Below are positions 44,059 through 53,122 of a stretch of DNA of 53,780 nucleotides, in pieces (position 1 is the first letter of the stretch; each line of letters begins with the position of its first letter). Position numbers and translations under genes: made by a program. The notes below the pieces were generated by a model. It did no database searches and was not told where the DNA came from. It was given only the letters and a program-made list of their open reading frames with translations. This DNA is from an uncultured Chlorobiaceae bacterium (GTDB lineage Bacteria > Bacteroidota > Chlorobiia > Chlorobiales > Chlorobiaceae), in contig CAIJPS010000007.1 of NCBI GenBank assembly GCA_903822595.1, positions 1-53,780 on the forward strand, given 5' to 3'.

Positions 44059-44862
44059 ATGAGTGAAAGTGGCAAACAAAGGGCTCAGAAACGCTACCCT
44101 CCTTTTCTGAAAAACGGGTCAAAAGAGCGCTCGCCATTGTTCCCCTCTGTATCGCGCTCCTTTGTACCCTCTGTGTTTACGGTTATGAACATGGTGTGTG
44201 GCTATATTGCCATCGTCATGTCGGGAGAGGGGAGTTTTGTTGCTGCGTGCTGGTTTATCATTCTCGCCTCATTTTTTGACACGATCGATGGTTTTGTGGC
44301 CAGGATTACCAACGGCACCTCTGATTTTGGAGTTGAACTCGACTCTCTTTCCGATCTGGTCTCCTTTGGTGCCGCACCGGCATATCTGGTTTACAAGTTC
44401 GGTCTTGAAGGTTTGCCGGGCATTACCGGTATTTGTGTCAGCTCTCTGCTGATGATCGGAAGCGGCTTGAGACTTGCGCGGTTCAATATCAGTATGATCG
44501 GTTATAACAAAGAGTCCTTTTCGGGGTTGCCTACACCAGCCCAGGCACTGACGGTTGCCGGGTTTGTGCTCTGGATGAGTGGTGATCCTGTTTTCCCGGT
44601 AGTGTCAATGCATCTTATTCTGGCATCTCTTTCAACAGCTCTTGCCCTGCTCATGGTCAGCAAGGTCAATTATGATGCGCTGCCAAAGCCCAACGCAGAG
44701 TCTTTCCGGCAGAAGCCTCTTCAAATGGCGCTCTATATTGCCGCCATGTTCTGTGTTCTTCTCTTTCACTCGAAAGCTTTTTTTCTTGCCATGTTGTTGT
44801 ATATTCTGCTCGGTATTGTACGCTCACTCACGCTGCTGTGGCGTCGCCAGTGGCAGACCTGA
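44059..44862 (+). CDS. pssA: CDP-diacylglycerol--serine O-phosphatidyltransferase
   Basis: A 267-residue integral membrane protein that makes phosphatidylserine. The CDP-alcohol phosphotransferase signature is complete: DTIDGFVARITNGTSDFGVELDSLSD fits D-x2-DG-x2-AR-x8-G-x3-D-x3-D (residues about 75-100). Multiple helices surround it (for example VAACWFIILASFFDTI and MALYIAAMFCVLLF). The ATG at 44059 lacks a strong ribosome site. It heads a plus-strand run into purS and purQ. Confidence 0.95.
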   Translation: MSESGKQRAQKRYPPFLKNGSKERSPLFPSVSRSFVPSVFTVMNMVCGYIAIVMSGEGSFVAACWFIILASFFDTIDGFVARITNGTSDFGVELDSLSDLVSFGAAPAYLVYKFGLEGLPGITGICVSSLLMIGSGLRLARFNISMIGYNKESFSGLPTPAQALTVAGFVLWMSGDPVFPVVSMHLILASLSTALALLMVSKVNYDALPKPNAESFRQKPLQMALYIAAMFCVLLFHSKAFFLAMLLYILLGIVRSLTLLWRRQWQT

Positions 44863-44890
44863 TTTTTTCCATTCAACCATCCGCATGATA

Positions 44891-45145
44891 ATGCCCTATA
44901 CTGCAAAAATAAAGGTTACCCTGCGTCAGTCCATTCTTGATGTTCAGGGAAAGGCGGTCGAGCATGCCCTGAAAAATCTCGGCTACCATACCGTCGAATC
45001 CGCAAGAATCGGCAAATATATTGAAGTGACCATCAATGAAGAGAAGTTGCTGGAGGCAGAACGTATCTGCAACGAAATCAGTCAGAAACTGTTATCGAAT
45101 CCGGTCATGGAAAATTACTCCTTTGAGCTGGAACAAGTCAACTAA
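44891..45145 (+). CDS. purS: phosphoribosylformylglycinamidine synthase subunit PurS
   Basis: An 84-residue protein (KIKVTLRQSILDVQGKAVEHALKNLGY and GKYIEVTINEEKLLEAERICNEI), the small bridging subunit of the three-part FGAM synthase (PurL-PurQ-PurS). The start is ATG at 44891, with an in-frame ATG at 44885 as an alternative. Earlier codons read into the pssA region and are not homologous. The gene directly precedes purQ by 13 bases. PurL is not in the window. Confidence 0.93.
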   Translation: MPYTAKIKVTLRQSILDVQGKAVEHALKNLGYHTVESARIGKYIEVTINEEKLLEAERICNEISQKLLSNPVMENYSFELEQVN

Positions 45146-45158
45146 ATAGCATGTAATT

Positions 45159-45863
45159 ATGGCTGATGTAACTGTAGGTGTCGTTGTTTTTCCGGGTTCA
45201 AACTGTGATCATGATACGGAGTATGCCGTTGGTTCGTTCAGCGGTATCAAACCGGTTATGCTCTGGCATAATGACCATGATCTCCAGGGGGCAAAGGCAA
45301 TCATTCTGCCTGGCGGTTTTTCTTATGGCGACTACCTTCGGGCAGGATCAATTGCCCGTTTTTCCCCGATCATGCAGGAAGTTATTGAATTTGCCCGCAA
45401 AGGTTTTCCGGTGCTTGGCATCTGTAATGGATTTCAGGTGCTGCTCGAAAGTGGACTGCTTGAAGGCGCTCTTTCGAAGAACCGTGATAAAAAGTTTCTC
45501 TGTTGCCAGACTACCCTCAAGACGTTGAACTGCTCAACCATCTTTACGAGCCAATACCAGCAGGATCAACTGCTAAGCATTCCCATCGCGCATGGTCAGG
45601 GCAACTATTTTGCTCCACCTGAAGTTATTGAAAGCCTTGAAGAGAATGAGCAGATTGTTTTCAAGTATTGCGACGCAGAGGGTAGAGTGAGCGATGAAGC
45701 CAATCCGAATGGCTCTCTTCAGAACATTGCCGGAATTATCAATCGTCAGGGCAATGTGCTCGGTCTGATGCCTCATCCCGAACGGGCGAGCGAAAAGAGT
45801 CTTGGCTCTCTTGACGGACGAGGGCTCCTCGAATCACTTTTCCATCATATTGCCGGAGTGTAA
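45159..45863 (+). CDS. purQ: phosphoribosylformylglycinamidine synthase subunit PurQ (glutaminase)
   Basis: A 234-residue class I glutamine amidotransferase. The nucleophile Cys is in [18 protein letters not shown]. The His/Glu pair is in [11 protein letters not shown]. The opening [13 protein letters not shown] is typical. It supplies ammonia to PurL in step four of purine synthesis. It follows purS and is followed after 46 bases by a transporter gene. Confidence 0.97.
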   Translation: MADVTVGVVVFPGSNCDHDTEYAVGSFSGIKPVMLWHNDHDLQGAKAIILPGGFSYGDYLRAGSIARFSPIMQEVIEFARKGFPVLGICNGFQVLLESGLLEGALSKNRDKKFLCCQTTLKTLNCSTIFTSQYQQDQLLSIPIAHGQGNYFAPPEVIESLEENEQIVFKYCDAEGRVSDEANPNGSLQNIAGIINRQGNVLGLMPHPERASEKSLGSLDGRGLLESLFHHIAGV

Positions 45864-45909
45864 AGCGGTTTGTTCAAGATTTCCTCATGAGTTAAACCTG
45901 AAAGCTATT

Positions 45910-47163
45910 GTGACGCAGAAACGTAAAGTGTTTTCCTGGCTGCTTTTTGATTTTGCCAACACTTCCTTCAGCGTGATGATGGTCACCTTCGTTTTTCCCC
46001 TCTACTTCAAAAATGTTATCTGCAAGGGCGAACCTTCGGGTGACGCCCTTTGGGGTTTCAGCATCAGCCTCTCGATGTTGCTTGTTGCCCTCATATCGCC
46101 GGTTCTTGGAGCTGCAGCCGATTATTCGGGAAAACGGAAGCGCTTTCTTCTTTTTTTTACTCTCACTTCGGTTGTTGCCACGGCTCTGCTCTCTTTTTCT
46201 GGCCCGGGAATGGCGGTAGCGGCTGTTCTCATCTTTATCCTTGCCAATATGGGTTTTGAGGGAGGACTTGTTTTTTATGATGCCTATCTCAAGGAGCTTG
46301 CTTCCGACAAAAGCATCGGCAGGGTCTCCGGATACGGTTTTGCCATGGGCTACCTTGGCGCACTCTCCATCCTGCTGCTGGTGAAGCCACTGCTCAGCAA
46401 GGGGATTGTTTTGTCGAACATGCTGAATGTGCAGATGAGCTTTCTGGTGGCGGCTCTTTTTTTTGCTCTTTTTGCAGCTCCGCTCTTTCTTGTGCTGCGT
46501 GATGAAAAAAAAGAGGAGAGGCCGGTCATATCCGTTGAGGCACTTATCCGCTCCATCAGAGAGGTCAAGTATACGATTCAGCATATCATGAGTTATCCTG
46601 ATCTTGCCCGCTTTCTCCTTGCCTACTTTTTCTATAATGATGCTATTTTAACGGTTATCGCTTTTTCGTCGATTTATGCCCAGAATACCCTGGGTTTTAC
46701 GACCGGAGAGCTGGTTACATTTTTTATGCTGGTACAGACGACAGCTATTGCCGGTTCGGTTATCTTTGGTTTTGTGACTGATAAAATCGGGCCGAAAAGA
46801 ACCATTGTCATCACACTTTTGATCTGGTTTGTTGTTGTTGTTGCGGCTATTTTTGCCGATAACAAAGAGCTCTTTTTTTATACAGGGATGCTTGCTGGCA
46901 TGTCTATGGGATCATCGCAGGCAGCATCGCGATCCATGATGACCCGTCTGACGCCCCAGGAACACGTTACCGAGTTTTTTGGTTTTTATGATGGTACCTT
47001 CGGTAAAGCTTCCGCTGTGGTGGGCCCACTCGTATTCGGGTTGGTTTCAGCCCAGGCTGGAAGCCAGAAAGCGGCGCTTGCATCGCTGCTGCTCTTTTTC
47101 ACTATTGGTTTGCTGCTGATGACCAGGGTAAGGTCGGTTGGCAGCGGTTCTCCAACGCAGTAG
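45910..47163 (+). CDS. MFS transporter, UMF1 type
   Basis: A 417-residue membrane protein from a GTG at 45910; the longer frame runs back into purQ. VFSWLLFDFANTSFSVMMVTFVFPLYF is the family opening. Twelve hydrophobic segments follow, with a cytoplasmic loop rich in KKEERP between the halves. FGFVTDKIGPKRTIVIT and SMGSSQAASRSMMTRLTP resemble the UMF1/Atg22-like group, known mostly as putative permeases. The substrate is unknown. Its stop is 14 bases before the YihY gene. Confidence 0.88.
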   Translation: MTQKRKVFSWLLFDFANTSFSVMMVTFVFPLYFKNVICKGEPSGDALWGFSISLSMLLVALISPVLGAAADYSGKRKRFLLFFTLTSVVATALLSFSGPGMAVAAVLIFILANMGFEGGLVFYDAYLKELASDKSIGRVSGYGFAMGYLGALSILLLVKPLLSKGIVLSNMLNVQMSFLVAALFFALFAAPLFLVLRDEKKEERPVISVEALIRSIREVKYTIQHIMSYPDLARFLLAYFFYNDAILTVIAFSSIYAQNTLGFTTGELVTFFMLVQTTAIAGSVIFGFVTDKIGPKRTIVITLLIWFVVVVAAIFADNKELFFYTGMLAGMSMGSSQAASRSMMTRLTPQEHVTEFFGFYDGTFGKASAVVGPLVFGLVSAQAGSQKAALASLLLFFTIGLLLMTRVRSVGSGSPTQ

Positions 47164-47177
47164 CTTCCAGTAACAAG

Positions 47178-48446
47178 ATGGCTCAAGAACAAAAGAAATC
47201 AACCCATCAGGCTGAAGCCGTAACCTATCTGCGCGCTTTTGTGCCGTTTTTCTGGAAAAATTTTATTCATGACAGGATTTTTCTCGGTGCGGGCTCTCTG
47301 GCTTTTCAGACGCTCCTCTCCATTGTTCCTATTCTTGCCATTATTCTTTCAATCCTGAATGTTTTTGTTGTCTTTGCACCCTTCCGACGCTCTCTTGAAG
47401 ATTTTCTTGTCCAGAATTTCACGCCGGGCGCAGGTACGGTGCTCAATAACTATCTGACGGATTTTATCGGAAAAACCTCCAGCGTCCCGATTCTCGGGGG
47501 TGTATTTCTCTTTATTATCGCACTTTTTCTTATTTCAACGGTCGATCATACACTGAATGAAATTTGGGAAGTTCATGCACCCCGCAAGGCCCTGCAGGGT
47601 TTTACTCTCTACTGGACAGTACTGACGCTCGGGCCGGTGCTTATCGGAAGCAGTCTTGCCGCCAGCTCCTATGTCTGGTATACCGTCTTTACCGACGGCC
47701 CGTTGCTTGAAATGAAAACCAGTCTTCTCTCTTTTTTTCCCTTCATCAACTCGATTTTTGCCTTTTTTCTGCTCTATATGCTTGTTCCAAACCGTCGGGT
47801 CCGGTTTGTTCACGCTTTTTCAGGTGCTCTGCTCGCTGCGGTTCTCTTCGAGCTCTCAAAGCGATGGTTTGCCTTCTACATTACTCATGTTGCGACGTTT
47901 GAGCATATCTATGGCGCATTGTCGGTTATTCCGATGCTTTTTTTCTGGGTCTATCTTGGCTGGATTGTTGTGCTGACCGGTGCGGAATTTGTTTTCTGTC
48001 TTGGTGCGCTCAAACCTGCTGGCCAGGTTGCTGAACTCTTCAACCCCTTGCGTGGAGTGCCCGAGATTCTTTCGGTTCTTGCTCATATCTGGAGTGGCCA
48101 GAAGAGTGGCAATGCCATGAACATGAAGAAAATTCTGAAGGTTGTTCAGGGCCTCACCCCATCCGGTGTACGAAAAATTGTTGATATTCTGCTGCAGAAC
48201 AATCTGGTACATGTGACTGTCAACGGTGATCTGGCTGTCAGCCGCGATCTTTATCTTCTGACTCTTTATGATCTTTACACCATAATTCCTGCTGGTTTCT
48301 GGAGCGATGAAAACGGTTCGCTGATTTCAGGAGGTAATAGCGTACATTTGGAAACGATCAGCAGGGGAGTAACGGAGTGCCTGAAAAGCAGTATGGATCG
48401 GCCCCTTGCACCCTTGTTGGAGGACATTAATCAACCGAAATTATGA
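47178..48446 (+). CDS. YihY/BrkB family membrane protein
   Basis: A 422-residue protein. RIFLGAGSLAFQTLLSIVPILAIILSIL is the family opening. Further helices include VFLFIIALFLISTVDHTLNEIW, VLTLGPVLIGSSLAASSYVW, FINSIFAFFLLYMLVP, FSGALLAAVLFELSKRWFAFYI, and GALSVIPMLFFWVYLGWIVVLTGAEF. A soluble C-terminal tail of about 140 residues with winged-helix-like segments (VRKIVDILLQNNLVHVTVNGDL) follows. The family was once annotated as ribonuclease BN, which is obsolete. The stop overlaps the dnaX start (ATGA). Confidence 0.92.
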   Translation: MAQEQKKSTHQAEAVTYLRAFVPFFWKNFIHDRIFLGAGSLAFQTLLSIVPILAIILSILNVFVVFAPFRRSLEDFLVQNFTPGAGTVLNNYLTDFIGKTSSVPILGGVFLFIIALFLISTVDHTLNEIWEVHAPRKALQGFTLYWTVLTLGPVLIGSSLAASSYVWYTVFTDGPLLEMKTSLLSFFPFINSIFAFFLLYMLVPNRRVRFVHAFSGALLAAVLFELSKRWFAFYITHVATFEHIYGALSVIPMLFFWVYLGWIVVLTGAEFVFCLGALKPAGQVAELFNPLRGVPEILSVLAHIWSGQKSGNAMNMKKILKVVQGLTPSGVRKIVDILLQNNLVHVTVNGDLAVSRDLYLLTLYDLYTIIPAGFWSDENGSLISGGNSVHLETISRGVTECLKSSMDRPLAPLLEDINQPKL

Positions 48447-49648
48447 GTTATCAGGTTATAGCCCGGAAGTACCGTCCAGCAAAATTTGCCGATATTACCG
48501 CACAGGAGCATGTTACCCGTACCATCCAGAATTCGCTTCGCATGGGTCGGGTCGGGCACGGTTATATTTTTTCGGGATTACGTGGTGTTGGTAAAACAAC
48601 AGCAGCCAGGGTTTTTGCCAAGGCGCTGAACTGCCAGAAGATGATGGAGGATGCCGAGTACCTTCAGCAGGTTACCGAACCTTGTGGAGAGTGTGAAAGC
48701 TGTCGGGACTTTGATGCGGGCACCAGCATGAATATTGCAGAGTTTGATGCTGCATCCAATAACAGTGTCGATGATATCCGTACCTTGCGGGAGAATGTCC
48801 GCTATGGGCCACAGAAAGGAACCTACCGGGTCTACATTATCGATGAGGTGCACATGCTCTCTATTGCAGCGTTCAACGCATTTTTGAAAACGCTTGAGGA
48901 GCCTCCGCCGCACGCTATTTTTATTTTTGCCACCACTGAACTGCACAAGATTCCGGCAACCATTGCTTCCCGTTGCCAGCGTTTCAACTTCAAGCGCATT
49001 CCGCTCGAGGAGATCCAGAAACAACTGCAGCTTATCTGTGATGCCGAGCAGATCACGGTTGATGCCGATGCCCTTCAGCTTATCGGTCGCAAGGCTCAGG
49101 GTTCTATGCGAGATGCGCAGAGTATTCTTGACCAGGTTATTGCATTCTCCGCCGAGAACGATCATACAGGAAGCATCAGTTACCTTGGTGTTGCTGAACT
49201 GCTGAACTACATTGATGATGAGCACCTCTTTGAGGTCACCGATGCTGTTGCGGAGCGCAATGCCCTGAAGATGCTCAACGTTGCGCAGTTTGTGATCAGG
49301 AACGGATATGACGAACAGGATTTTCTTGAAAAGCTGATCGAGCATTTGCGGAATTTTCTGGTGGTACAGAATCTCTCATCCACCCGCCTGGTTGAACGTC
49401 CCGATGCGATTCGTGAGCGCTACAGCCGGGATGCGGCTAATTTCCCCCCTTTTGCGGTCATGCAGATGGTTGACTTTCTTCTGCTGACACAGAAAGAGCT
49501 GAAGTTTCAGTTTGAATACCAGTTTCGTTTTGAACTTGCGCTTCTGAAATTGATTGACATCGTGCATGCCGCTCCATTCGCAGTCATAGCGGCGGAACCA
49601 CAGCCTCAACTGCAGGCTCAAAAAAAAAAGCACCTGACAAGCCACTAA
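48443..49648 (+). CDS. dnaX: DNA polymerase III clamp-loader subunit DnaX: zero-frame (gamma-type) product
   Basis: A 401-residue clamp-loader ATPase. Walker A is GLRGVGKTTAARVFAKALNC. The zinc cysteines are in CGECESC, Walker B is VYIIDEVHML, sensor-1 is FIFATTELHKIPATIASRCQRF, and GSMRDAQSILDQVI is the sensor-2 region. The zero frame passes through a run of ten A (49620-49629) and ends at TAA 49646-49648, giving a short gamma-like protein with the tail QKKKHLTSH. The remaining C-terminal coding sequence continues in the -1 frame (see next entry). ATG overlaps the stop of the upstream YihY gene. Confidence 0.95.
   Translation: MSYQVIARKYRPAKFADITAQEHVTRTIQNSLRMGRVGHGYIFSGLRGVGKTTAARVFAKALNCQKMMEDAEYLQQVTEPCGECESCRDFDAGTSMNIAEFDAASNNSVDDIRTLRENVRYGPQKGTYRVYIIDEVHMLSIAAFNAFLKTLEEPPPHAIFIFATTELHKIPATIASRCQRFNFKRIPLEEIQKQLQLICDAEQITVDADALQLIGRKAQGSMRDAQSILDQVIAFSAENDHTGSISYLGVAELLNYIDDEHLFEVTDAVAERNALKMLNVAQFVIRNGYDEQDFLEKLIEHLRNFLVVQNLSSTRLVERPDAIRERYSRDAANFPPFAVMQMVDFLLLTQKELKFQFEYQFRFELALLKLIDIVHAAPFAVIAAEPQPQLQAQKKKHLTSH
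49620..49629 (+). promoter_or_regulatory. dnaX slippage / -1 frameshift site (A10)
   Basis: Ten consecutive A residues, read CAA AAA AAA AAG in zero frame. Loss of one register (or an RNA that is longer by one A, or shorter by two) moves reading into the -1 frame, which is open to 50235. A run of this kind in dnaX is known to be a slippage site in Thermus thermophilus (A9); E. coli uses A AAA AAG with a hairpin. A perfect 6-base hairpin (AGCAGC 49652-49657, GCTGCT 49663-49668) lies 22 bases downstream, which is far for a stimulator. Slippage by RNA polymerase is thus the simpler reading. Confidence 0.75.
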
Positions 49649-50235
49649 AAAAGCAGCCAAGTGCTGCTGCGCCACTTTCCGCACCATTATCCTCGCCCTC
49701 ACTTTCACCCGAACCTGTAGCGAAGCCCTCCGACAGCGGGGAGCTTGATCTTGGTTCATGGCAAAAAAAACTCTCCAGTTTTGCCTCAAATCCCGTATCG
49801 AAGCAGCAAATGCTCAATGTGCCCTCCGAAACCATGCGCACTACTGGTGCCGAGGCTCCTGAACCTGTTGCTGACCTTGCAACACTCAAGGTTGAATGGC
49901 ACCAGTTTCTTGATCATGTTGCCAAAAAAAACCGGAACTTAATGGCAACGCATCTGCAATCCTGCGAACTGGTCGCCTGTAGTCCAGTCGGAGTGCTCGA
50001 CATTGCCTGTTGCCGAAAGTTTTCCTTCGAAGAGTTGCAACAAGAGAGAGTGACGCTTCAGCAGGAACTTTCAGTGTTTTATGCCCTGCCACTCCAGCTT
50101 CGTATCCTCTATGACGCAGAAAAAGATGCCTGTACCAAAGAAAAGACGGTTTTTACCCTTTTTCAGGAACTGTCACAGCAGAACGAGGTCATCCGCTTTC
50201 TTATTACGGAGTTCGGAGGTGAGCTGGTCTATTGA
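49630..50235 (+). CDS. dnaX: DnaX tau C-terminal part, -1 frame (no own start)
   Basis: From codon GCA at 49630 the -1 frame reads APDKPLKKQPSAAAPLSAPL, a proline/alanine/serine linker. It then continues through WQKKLSSFASNPVSKQQML to a domain with LKVEWHQFLDHVAKKNRNLMATHLQ and FQELSQQNEVIRFLITEFGGEL. This is the linker-plus-domain plan of the tau C-terminus, which binds the polymerase alpha subunit. Fusion through the A10 site would give a protein of about 597 residues, a normal tau length. No separate ribosome site serves it; an internal ATG at 49810 lies mid-linker. Sequencing error in the A run is the main alternative. Confidence 0.85.
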   Translation, partial: APDKPLKKQPSAAAPLSAPLSSPSLSPEPVAKPSDSGELDLGSWQKKLSSFASNPVSKQQMLNVPSETMRTTGAEAPEPVADLATLKVEWHQFLDHVAKKNRNLMATHLQSCELVACSPVGVLDIACCRKFSFEELQQERVTLQQELSVFYALPLQLRILYDAEKDACTKEKTVFTLFQELSQQNEVIRFLITEFGGELVY

Positions 50236-50332
50236 GATGACTTAAGCCGGGTTTTATAAATGAGAAAAAATTCTCCATATTCATGCTTTTAAGTTTTTTC
50301 AACTTCTCTATACAAAGGACGACAGGAATATT

Positions 50333-52138
50333 ATGAGTAAAGCTGCAGGGAGCACGCAAGCTCTGAACAACCGGTTCCGCTCAGATTATTGCGGATTATT
50401 GAGTCCGGAGCGTGAGCATGGCTCCGTCAGGCTTGCTGGCTGGGTTCACAGAAAACGGGATCACGGCGGACTTATTTTTATTGATTTGAGGGATCACACC
50501 GGTATCTGCCAGCTTGTTATCCAGCCTGAGCAGCAGGAGCTCTTCGCCAAAGCTGAGCAACTGCATCTCGAATCGGTTATCTGCATTGAGGGTATTGTTG
50601 TCCGGCGTGCTCCGGGCGCTATCAATCCCCGCCTCGCATCAGGCGAGATTGAGGTGGTTGTAAGTCAGATTGCCGTGGAGAGTCATGCTCAAACCCTGCC
50701 CTTTCCGGTGGCTGACGAAGTGCAGACCTCGGAAGAGCTGCGTCTGAAATATCGCTTTATTGACCTGCGTCGTGAAAAAATTCATGAAAATATCATTTTT
50801 CGAAGCCGTCTGACCGCTGCTGTTCGTCGCTATCTTGAAGAGCAGAATTTTATCGAAATACAGACACCGATTCTCACCTCCAGCTCGCCTGAGGGTGCAC
50901 GCGACTTTCTCGTTCCAAGCCGCCTTCATCCGGGTAAATTCTATGCTCTTCCCCAGGCACCCCAGCAGTTCAAGCAATTGCTCATGGTATCAGGTTTTCC
51001 CCGCTACTTCCAGATAGCCCCCTGTTTCCGCGATGAAGATGCCCGTGCCGATCGTAGTCCCGGCGAATTTTATCAGCTTGATATGGAGATGGCTTTTATT
51101 GAACAGGACGATCTCTTTGCCATCCTTGAAGGGATGATTGAGTACCTTACCCGCACCATGTCGCACAAGCGCATTGCGCAGTTCCCGTTCCCGAGGATCA
51201 GCTATAAAGAGGTGATGAACCGTTTCGGCACCGATAAGCCGGACCTGCGGATTCCTCTCGAAATAAGTGATGTCACCCCGCTTTTTGTCGGTTCAGCCTT
51301 CAAGGTTTTTGCAAACAGTACGGTTGCAGGTTCCTGCGTCAAGGCGCTTGTCCTCAAGGGACGTGGCAATGAGTCAAGGCTTTTTTACGACAAGGCAGAA
51401 AAACGGGCCAAAGAGCTCGGCTCTGGTGGTCTTGCCTATATCCAGTTCAGGGAAGATGGGCCAAAAGGGCCGGTTGTCAAGTTTCTCTCCGAAGCCGATC
51501 TCTCAACCCTCAAAAGCCACCTTGGCCTTGAGACCGGAGATGTGGTCTTTTTCGGGGCAGGGAAGTGGGAGACAACCTGCAAGATCATGGGCGGGATGAG
51601 GACCTACTTTGGTGAACTCTTTACGCTTGATAAGGACGAGCTTTCATTCTGCTGGATCGTTGACTTTCCAATGTTTGAGTACAACGAGGAGGCCAAAAAG
51701 ATTGACTTTTCACACAACCCTTTCTCCATGCCGCAGGGTGAGATGGAGGCGCTCGAAACCATGCAGCCCCTCGATATTCTTGCCTACCAGTACGACATCG
51801 TCTGCAACGGTATTGAGCTTTCAAGTGGCGCTATCCGTAACCACAAGCCCGAGATCATGTACAAGGCCTTTGGCATTGCCGGATATGAAAAGGAAGAGGT
51901 TGACGCGCGCTTCGGCCACATGATTGAAGCCTTCAAGCTTGGTGCGCCACCGCACGGAGGTATCGCTCCCGGCCTTGACCGTCTCGTCATGATCCTCTGC
52001 GACGAACAGAACATCCGTGAGGTCATAGCCTTCCCGATGAACCAGCAGGCGCAGGATCTTATGATGGGCTCTCCATCGGAGGTGACGCCGGTTCAGCTCA
52101 AGGAGTTGCATTTGAAGATTGAATTGCCGAAAAAATAA
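50333..52138 (+). CDS. aspS: aspartyl-tRNA synthetase
   Basis: A 601-residue class IIb synthetase of bacterial type. The OB-fold anticodon domain ([26 protein letters not shown]) is followed by motif 2 ([22 protein letters not shown]), the GAD insertion domain, and motif 3 ([13 protein letters not shown]). The start ATG at 50333 has a ribosome site (ACAGGAATATT). It attaches aspartate to tRNA. Whether it is discriminating or also charges tRNA-Asn cannot be read here. A terminator follows. Confidence 0.97.
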   Translation: MSKAAGSTQALNNRFRSDYCGLLSPEREHGSVRLAGWVHRKRDHGGLIFIDLRDHTGICQLVIQPEQQELFAKAEQLHLESVICIEGIVVRRAPGAINPRLASGEIEVVVSQIAVESHAQTLPFPVADEVQTSEELRLKYRFIDLRREKIHENIIFRSRLTAAVRRYLEEQNFIEIQTPILTSSSPEGARDFLVPSRLHPGKFYALPQAPQQFKQLLMVSGFPRYFQIAPCFRDEDARADRSPGEFYQLDMEMAFIEQDDLFAILEGMIEYLTRTMSHKRIAQFPFPRISYKEVMNRFGTDKPDLRIPLEISDVTPLFVGSAFKVFANSTVAGSCVKALVLKGRGNESRLFYDKAEKRAKELGSGGLAYIQFREDGPKGPVVKFLSEADLSTLKSHLGLETGDVVFFGAGKWETTCKIMGGMRTYFGELFTLDKDELSFCWIVDFPMFEYNEEAKKIDFSHNPFSMPQGEMEALETMQPLDILAYQYDIVCNGIELSSGAIRNHKPEIMYKAFGIAGYEKEEVDARFGHMIEAFKLGAPPHGGIAPGLDRLVMILCDEQNIREVIAFPMNQQAQDLMMGSPSEVTPVQLKELHLKIELPKK

Positions 52139-52151
52139 TTGACAACGAGAT

Positions 52152-52205
52152 GGCTGGTTGGAGGGGAAGTTTCTGTATCGAACCCTCCAGCCCTGTCGTT
52201 TTGTG
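52152..52205 (+). terminator. probable terminator of aspS
   Basis: GGCTGGTTGGAGGG (52152-52165) pairs with CCCTCCAGCC (52183-52192) with a small bulge and a loop of about 17 bases. It is followed by CTGTCGTTTTGT, a weak T run. It lies 14 bases after the aspS stop. Confidence 0.6.
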
Positions 52206-52361
52206 GTGATGGTTGACTTTAAGAGTTGAATGTCCGGAATGGCTGATTACAAGCTTGTATGCATCAGGATTACCCTTGAGTGGACAAGATGTTGTTTCGA
52301 AAGTGTTGTATATGGGCTTGTTTTTTTTGTAATATGTGATCAAACTATGAACAATTGAGAC

Positions 52362-52652
52362 ATGATAGAGATTACAGGTACAGAATTACGCAGGAACATG
52401 ATCAAGTATTTCGATCTTGCCATAGAGAAAAAGGAACAGGTTCTTGTTCGCCTCAGGAGTCGGGGGACTTTTACGATTACTCCGGTCATAGAAACCAGGA
52501 GCGGTAAGCGAATTGCGAAGAAAACAGAACTAGAAGCATATCTTGACCAGCCAGAGGTACAGGAATCCATTCTTCGCGCACGTGCAGATGTAAAAGCCGG
52601 CAGAGTCCGCAAATTTACCACTGTCAAGAAGTTATGGGAAGGTATACAGTAA
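52362..52652 (+). CDS. Phd/YefM-like antitoxin
   Basis: A 96-residue protein. MIEITGTELRRNMIKYFDLAIEKKEQVLVRLRSRGTFTI is the DNA-binding N-terminal region typical of Phd/YefM-type antitoxins. A charged C-terminal tail (LRARADVKAGRVRKFTTVKKLWEGIQ) would wrap a toxin. The ORF ends at 52652 and overlaps the start of a broken toxin gene, in the usual antitoxin-toxin order. With the toxin lost, the antitoxin could be a relic or a stand-alone repressor. Confidence 0.8.
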   Translation: MIEITGTELRRNMIKYFDLAIEKKEQVLVRLRSRGTFTITPVIETRSGKRIAKKTELEAYLDQPEVQESILRARADVKAGRVRKFTTVKKLWEGIQ

Positions 52653-52716
52653 GATTATCGATGAAACTGTAACCGTTTATGTCCTTTTCGCCAAAGGCCA
52701 TTATAACGACAAATAA
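52634..52716 (+). pseudogene. RelE/ParE-like toxin remnant with internal deletion
   Basis: An ATG at 52634 overlaps the antitoxin end and reads MGRYTVRLS, the usual opening of RelE-type toxins, then stops at 52670-52672 after MKL. In the next frame, 52654-52716 reads IIDETVTVYVLFAKGHYNDK and ends at TAA, like the C-terminal strands and terminal helix of RelE/ParE toxins. The middle of the toxin (about 50 residues) is missing, which indicates an internal deletion with frameshift. The toxin would be non-functional. Confidence 0.6.
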
Positions 52717-52814
52717 CCCGTTATACCAGATCGTGTAAACCCCAGCATTGACAGATTGTAAGATTTATAGCAAAATAATCTAATGTCATAAGGATATATG
52801 GAGAATAGAGCAAT

Positions 52815-53048
52815 ATGAATGATCAACCAAAGAATCCACTGCATGGCGTAACTCTTGAAAAAATACTCTGTGATCTTGTAAATCACTATGGCTGGGATGA
52901 GCTCTATAAAATGATAGAAATTCGTTGTTTTTATAATGATCCAAGTATTAAGTCCAGCTTGAAGTTTTTGCGAAAAACAAGTTGGGCCAGGGTAAAAATT
53001 GAAGAAATATATATAGATTTGATTGGTCACGAAAAGAATGAAATGTAA
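52815..53048 (+). CDS. VF530-family (DUF2132) DNA-binding-like protein
   Basis: A 77-residue protein. [61 protein letters not shown] matches the VF530/DUF2132 family, small helical proteins with a predicted DNA-binding fold. The motif [16 protein letters not shown] is the hallmark. There is no close functional neighbour; it sits among toxin-antitoxin debris. A weak ribosome site precedes the ATG at 52815. Confidence 0.9.
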   Translation: MNDQPKNPLHGVTLEKILCDLVNHYGWDELYKMIEIRCFYNDPSIKSSLKFLRKTSWARVKIEEIYIDLIGHEKNEM

Positions 53049-53122
53049 GCACCTTATTCTTCTCCAACGAGCAAATTGCCGCCATCCGAGAGCCTGGATA
53101 CAGATGCTCCCTTCATAACGCC

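Noticed and set aside
45892-46584. 230-codon open frame on the minus strand inside the UMF1 transporter gene
   Set aside because: Antisense to a clear gene; the lysine/arginine-rich translation is what an antisense reading of hydrophobic codons gives.
49762-49770. Second and third A8 runs in the tau region (about 49763-49770 and 49924-49931)
   Set aside because: The -1 frame is continuous across both, so neither is needed to explain the tau product; they may cause low-level slippage, but there is no frame evidence.
53049-53122. Short in-frame plus-strand stretch (FFSNEQIAAIREPGYRC...) after the VF530-type gene
   Set aside because: It has no start and no family match that I can name; it could be a decayed gene end but cannot be supported.
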